The notes under the pieces: model-generated | The model's input: the letters and a program-made list of their open reading frames with translations, nothing else | Databases searched by the model: none | What the model was told of the DNA's origin: nothing | Part shown: positions 60,056 through 64,000 of the stretch, in pieces | Numbering within the stretch: the stretch's first letter is position 1 | Layout: each line of letters opens with the position of its first letter | Source: Montifringilla adamsi | Taxonomy: Eukaryota; Chordata; Aves; Passeriformes; Passeridae | DNA length: 64,000 nt | Direction: 5' to 3' | NCBI GenBank assembly: GCA_017590115.1 | Contig: JAGGNK010015336.1 | Span: 1,650,768-1,714,767 of the forward strand | Made by a program: the position numbers and the translations under genes

Positions 60056-60705
60056 TGAGGAATGATACCAGCACATGTCCTCTGGAGACCAGGTTATCCA
60101 TTGGGGGATTGCTCATTCTTCTCAAAGGAGAACCCAACACACACACTGACAGCCTTACCCACAGGGTGAAGACCCTCACTTCTTTATTTCTGCTAACTGA
60201 TAAGCATAAATCATAATAAATATAACTGTAGTTACATTCTACACCAAGCACTACATGTCTTCCTCAGCTATGGTTGCAAGCTGCTGCAAGAGCAATTAAA
60301 AGGAAAGGCAATCAGGGCACCTTGACCACTGATAAACAAAAGGTAATTTGGGGTCATGACACTCACTTTGAAAGAGTTTCCAATCTTGGTGACATCTAGT
60401 TAATCACAATTATTACCCCACTGATTGTAAAGCCACAGCTTTTCTTTTAAAAATACTTAGTATCCTGTCAGAAGATAAACCAAATTACATCCATCCAACA
60501 TGTAAACCACAGACAATGAACTGATTACATGAAATGTTACATAATTACATTAATTCTGACCCATAAATGAGAAAACCTATCATTTAATTGTATTCTTACT
60601 GCTGATCTGGAATATGCCACATATTTATGACAAAGAGGCAAGAGATAACTGTACTACCACTCAAGGAGTTGGTAATGTGTATTAAATGTAGTCACAGGGT
60701 AAAAG
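60056..60705. other. Non-coding stretch, nothing recognised
   Basis: AT-rich, repeat-free, with no exon signature. Confidence 0.4.
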
Positions 60706-60815
60706 GACTCAAAGCTGGAAACAGGATTTGAGGTCTAGCACCCTAGTGCCCAGCACAGAGGGACAATTCCAGCCCTGGTCCTGCTGGCCAAACTAGTTGT
60801 GACATAGAAAGTCAG
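60706..60815 (-). mobile_element. Internal CR1 LINE fragment (left flank of candidate gene)
   Basis: The plus strand shows AAAGCTGGAAACAGGATTTG, AGTGCCCAGCACAGAGGGAC and CCTGGTCCTGCTGGCCAAAC. These words belong to the internal coding part of CR1 in minus orientation, about 110 bases. They match the same part of the element as 62795-62890, so the candidate gene sits between two same-orientation CR1 pieces. Confidence 0.75.
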
Positions 60816-61172
60816 GATGCCACAGGCATACCTCTGACAAAAATCCTGCCCCTCTGCACCCCCACTGAAAAAAAGAATGGACATTTTCCTTGGCCCTGCA
60901 GTCTTATTAATCTTTTTTTTCAAAATATCCTTTTTAGAGTCTTTCACAGAAGTGACCAGATAAAGTTAAAATGGGGCTTTTGCCTTTCTGATGGTCTCTT
61001 TACCTCACTACCAAAGGCTGGGAGATATGGTGATGTGGGTGGGCAAAGCACTTGGCACTTTGGCACAGGGTTTCCTTGGGTATGTTTAGGGGAGGAGCAG
61101 AAGGTGGGACAAGAGAGAGCTGCAGGTCACTGGGAGAGGAACAAGAATGGGCAAAGTTGAGGGACAAAGGCA

Positions 61173-61178
61173 TTTAAA
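61173..61178 (+). promoter_or_regulatory. TATA-like box of the candidate gene
   Basis: TTTAAA in CATTTAAAAGG lies about 265 bases before the proposed start codon. If used, transcription would begin near 61200-61210. CRE-like half sites follow (TGACATCG at 61269-61276, further TGAC/GTCA words to 61310). Position and sequence only; no transcript evidence. Confidence 0.4.
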
Positions 61179-61441
61179 AGGCTTTTGTGTCCAGGGGCAT
61201 CAACATGGAAAGCGCCAGGCCTCCGGGAGAAAGGGCGGCCATGCTCATCAGGCCTTTGTGACCCGCGGTGACATCGTGCCCAGAGGCCATTGTGACACGG
61301 GTGCATGTCAAGAGCCTTGGGGCTGCCAAAGCCTGCAGTGGTCACTCCCAGGAGAGCAGCTCTCTGAGGAGGCAGCAGCTTCTCTGGAGGCAGCAGCTCA
61401 CCTGGGTGATTGTGGCCAGCGCTCTTCAGAGCACTCCCACG

Positions 61442-62057
61442 ATGTCAAAAAAGCAAAAGGTGAATGCTCATGGCCTGCCCTGTGAGGGGCAGCCACTGCT
61501 GTACCGGCGGCGGCAGCAGCAACAGGTGAGGGCAGGGAAGGAGGGAGAGCCTGGAGTGGGACCATCAGTGGGTGAGGCCTGAAAATTTGCTTCATCTGAC
61601 ACAGAAGAAGAGAGAGGAGCTGGAGAAGGTGAAGGAAGAGAAAATGTCTTCAGACATTTTTGGAGACATCTTCTCTTCTGCGGACAATGAAGAAAGTCCC
61701 ATGACGTCCAGCTGCGACCTCGGGGATCCCTCAATTGCCAGCCTGGAACCAGCTGCAGACCCCTCGGTGCCACACAGCGCTTGCAGCACGACCAAAGAGG
61801 CCTCAGGAGAGTCACAAAACTACTCAGAGCTTGTGTCTCCTGAGCTGTTGGCAGACTTGGGGTCTGACTCTGAGGATTCGCTGTCCATGGAAATGCTTCT
61901 GAACAATCTCCTGGAGGAGTGGGAGCCAGAAGAAGCGGCGGGAGAGTGGGACAGCGAGGTAGAGAGCCTAGCGTCCATCCTGCTGCGAGACGAAGAGTTA
62001 GAGCCAGCGCCTACTGCTCTGCAGCAGGTCCCAGAGGGAAAGGCAGTGGGGAGATGA
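61442..62057 (+). CDS. Uncharacterised acidic protein, two exons (about 178 aa)
   Basis: Exon one is 61442-61525 (28 codons from an ATG with A at -3). It ends CAACAG before the donor GTGAGG. Intron 61526-61604 (79 bp) ends CATCTGACACAG. Exon two is 61605-62057 and keeps the same phase, ending in TGA. The product starts MSKKQKVN, has a basic/glutamine stretch RRRQQQQKKREELEKVKEEK that may form a short helix or coiled coil, then a serine- and acid-rich body. Exon two has roughly 37 acidic against 10 basic residues. A hydrophobic-acidic core MEMLLNNLLEEWE contains an LxxLL string. No signal peptide or membrane segment. I do not recognise the family, and no function is claimed. The same frame is open upstream to 61268, so a longer amino end is possible. 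An overlapping frame at 61147-61485 is an alternative. Stop-free length, in-phase intron, TATA-like box and poly-A signal together support a real gene. Confidence 0.6.
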
Positions 62058-62059
62058 AA

Positions 62060-62092
62060 AGATGGGATGCATGGATGGATGGGTGGATGGTG
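62060..62092 (+). repeat. GGAT-type short repeat in the 3' UTR
   Basis: ATGGATGGATGGGTGGATGG units directly follow the stop codon of the candidate gene. Confidence 0.75.
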
Positions 62093-62115
62093 GCCAAGGC
62101 AAGGACTTGCCAAAG

Positions 62116-62280
62116 GTAGGTCCTGCTGCCTGCCCAGCCCCTCACCCGGAGCCACCAGCAAGGCAGCCTGGTCAGGGAGAGCTGGCTGAGGAAGGATGAC
62201 AGCGATACATTGTAGAATTCCATAGAAGGTGACTCCATGCCCAGGCTGCATTGTGGGGCTGCTTCCCTTCCCTTCTGCAG
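62116..62280 (+). other. Possible 3' UTR intron of the candidate gene
   Basis: A donor CAAAG/GTAGGT at 62116 and an acceptor with a good pyrimidine tract (CTTCCCTTCCCTTCTGCAG ending 62280) would define a 165-bp intron after the stop codon. A further acceptor-like ACATGGCTACTAG ends at 62362. Either could be used; none is proved. Confidence 0.35.
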
Positions 62281-62692
62281 GCTGCATTTGGAGCTGAGAA
62301 ATGCTCCTTGGGCATTGCAGATAAATGAAGGCAAACTCATCCTCCTTTCACATGGCTACTAGGAAAATGCCTCCCTGGATACCAACAACAACATGGACTG
62401 GAGAAAGTTGTTAACCCAGAATGAATGACCTGGTGTCCTCAACTCCACGTGAAGCAGTAGACCGCAGTGCAGAAACTCAGGGAGGAAAATGACCAATGGG
62501 ACACCAGCTGCGAAAATGTCTGGGACTTTCCTCTGTCTGACTCCTTCCCCTCTCCACTCCCACTCTTCCCCCCTCAACCCCACTTCTGCTGTTCCCCAGC
62601 CAGCCCAGCCCAACCCTCCCTTGCTCTTCACCCTCTTTCCTTTTCACCCTCCTCTGTCCCATCCCTATCTCTCTACCCCACATTTATTGTTA

Positions 62693-62698
62693 AATAAA
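62693..62698 (+). terminator. Polyadenylation signal of the candidate gene
   Basis: AATAAA inside TTAAATAAAACC, followed within 40 bases by T/G-rich words (TTGTTCACTCTG, GGTCTTGTTGG). It lies about 640 bases after the stop codon, in the right orientation for the candidate gene. Confidence 0.55.
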
Positions 62699-62782
62699 AC
62701 CCCCATTGTTCACTCTGATAGATGGTCTTGTTGGCACCTTAATTTGGGCAGAGGCATCTCTCACTGCTCACATCTTAACAGG

Positions 62783-63235
62783 GCCACACATCTGCACACA
62801 GCAGTTGAGGTGTGGCCTCCCCAGTGCACTGCACAGAGGGACAGTCACCACCATGGTCCTGCTGGCCACATTAGTGCTGACACAGAAGGCCTGGAGGCCT
62901 CTGACCTCTCTGTCCACTTAGCCACACACTGGCTCACATTTGGCCACTGTCAACCAGCACTCTGAGGATCTCTCCTGCTGGGCACATTTCCAACCACTCT
63001 GCCCCCAGCCTGGGGCACTGCAGGGTCTTCTTGGGACATAACAGCAGGACCCAGGCCTTGCTCTTCTTGAATCTTACTCCTCTGTCTTCACAACATCCAT
63101 CCAGCCTGGCCCCATCTGCCTGCAGAGCCTTCCTACCCTCCAGAAAATTGACACTCCCACCACCTTGGTGTCAGATGCAAACTGACTGTGAGGGTGCCTC
63201 ATCCAGATAATTGACAGAGATACTAAACAGAACCT
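62783..63235 (-). pseudogene. Degraded CR1 reverse-transcriptase segment
   Basis: The minus strand encodes the C-terminal half of the CR1 reverse transcriptase in broken frames. From the right the order is an LF-x-I-x-x-N-x-LDE block, the catalytic F-A-D-D-T-K motif read here as FASDTK (first catalytic Asp replaced), a NFLEGRKALQ word, RFKKSKAWVL, a GAEWLEMCPAGE word and a LRVLVDSG block. Stops and frame changes make it non-functional. It is CR1 in minus orientation, truncated at both ends, and it begins about 85 bases after the candidate gene's poly-A signal. Confidence 0.88.
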
Positions 63236-64000
63236 GCCTACCTGTGTTTATATTTGTGAAAACTGTATGTATTTGATACCAGCATTTTGGTTGTGCTTTG
63301 GTCATACTTGATGTGACAATGATTCATCTGCTCCTAAAACCTGTGTATGGAAGAGGTGCAAAAGCCAACTGTTAGTGTCTTTAGAGTTTTGCATAAAACC
63401 AACAGATTAATGAAGTTTTCTTGTGATTTTGAAGCACTCCTTCCTGCTTTATAAGAGAAACTAAACTACTTGAGGTCAGAGCATTTTTGAGTAGATATGC
63501 TTTCCCTAGTTAAAAATACGGATATTTCAGGGAATTGAAAAAAGACACATGGTTTTCCCAACAGTGATTTTTTTTATTGTTGTTTTTTTTTTCTCTTCCC
63601 TGATATTGACATTTCAATTTATGCTAATTTATACCACTTGAAAAACCCAAATAAATCACTCGGGCGGAACTGAAGAGAGGGTGAGTGTAAGGAAATTAAA
63701 ATTATGAAGTTGATGTCTGTGCTAAGATAGCACTTGAGACACAAAGCATTTGCAATCACTGTAGTATGCATCTAATCTGTATGATACTTAATTAGTTTTT
63801 CAACAAGTGGTTTGAATTCCTTTGAAAATTTGTGGACCTTTGTTTATTGCTAACCAGCCTCCTCATGTCCACACAATAAATGATCATAGAGCTGGGACCA
63901 TCTGGAAACCTGAAAACAGGATGTTTTTCAAATCTTGATAAAGAAAGATAAAAAAAAAAAAAAAAAAAAAAGGGAAAAAAAAACACAAATTAGTTTATTT
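63236..64000. other. Non-coding stretch, nothing recognised
   Basis: AT-rich, with T runs near 63570-63592 and an A run at 63950-63971. No exon or repeat family recognised to the end of the window. Confidence 0.4.
63950..63971 (+). repeat. A homopolymer, 22 bases
   Basis: Uninterrupted A run, then GGG and a further A run at 63975-63983. Confidence 0.9.

Noticed and set aside
61147..61485. A 112-codon frame overlapping the start of the candidate gene
   Set aside because: It lies in a different frame from the spliced product and ends without a usable splice donor in phase. Kept only as an alternative.
1..64000. CRISPR arrays, bacterial operons, tRNA or rRNA genes
   Set aside because: None seen. 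The CR1 content identifies the window as bird nuclear DNA.

Overview
This window is vertebrate, almost certainly avian, nuclear DNA. The basis is about 25 truncated CR1 LINE copies on both strands. Most show the CR1 3' tail with its ATTCTATG-type octamer repeats, and the left edges are 5'-truncated. There are no bacterial-style operons. Open frames are short, overlapping and scattered, as expected by chance in non-coding DNA. No long conserved coding gene, tRNA, rRNA or CRISPR array was recognised. The precise species cannot be fixed by reading; one LTR-like block resembles ERVL-type LTRs I associate with songbirds.

Layout: (1) 1-6.9 kb is non-coding. It most likely represents part of a long first intron of a minus-strand gene, because a CpG island at about 6.3-7.15 kb carries GC boxes, a CCAAT box, E-boxes and a good minus-strand splice donor at 6932-6937. 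(2) 7.2-8.0 kb is a plus-strand CR1 tail that runs directly into a roughly 310-bp polypurine tract. (3) 8-61 kb is a long gene-poor interval with CR1 fragments, homopolymers, microsatellites and two possible MIR-like SINE relics. It also holds an LTR-like element with an internal nonanucleotide repeat (about 33.1-33.5 kb), a non-CR1 LINE reverse-transcriptase remnant (about 45.7 kb), a 37-bp minisatellite (49.9 kb) and a nearly perfect 536-bp tandem duplication (51.0-52.07 kb). Several AT-rich, motif-dense stretches look like conserved non-coding elements, but this is a judgement of texture only. (4) 61.1-62.7 kb holds the best candidate gene. It has a TATA-like box, a start codon in good context, a 28-codon exon, a 79-bp phase-0 intron with good splice signals, a 150-codon exon and a polyadenylation signal. 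The predicted product is a strongly acidic protein of about 178 residues that I do not recognise. (5) The gene lies between two same-orientation CR1 fragments covering the same part of the element; the right one is a degraded reverse-transcriptase segment.

The genes do not form an obvious pathway. The useful content is one unassigned CpG-island promoter facing left, one compact unassigned gene facing right, and a repeat landscape typical of birds with a few odd structures.
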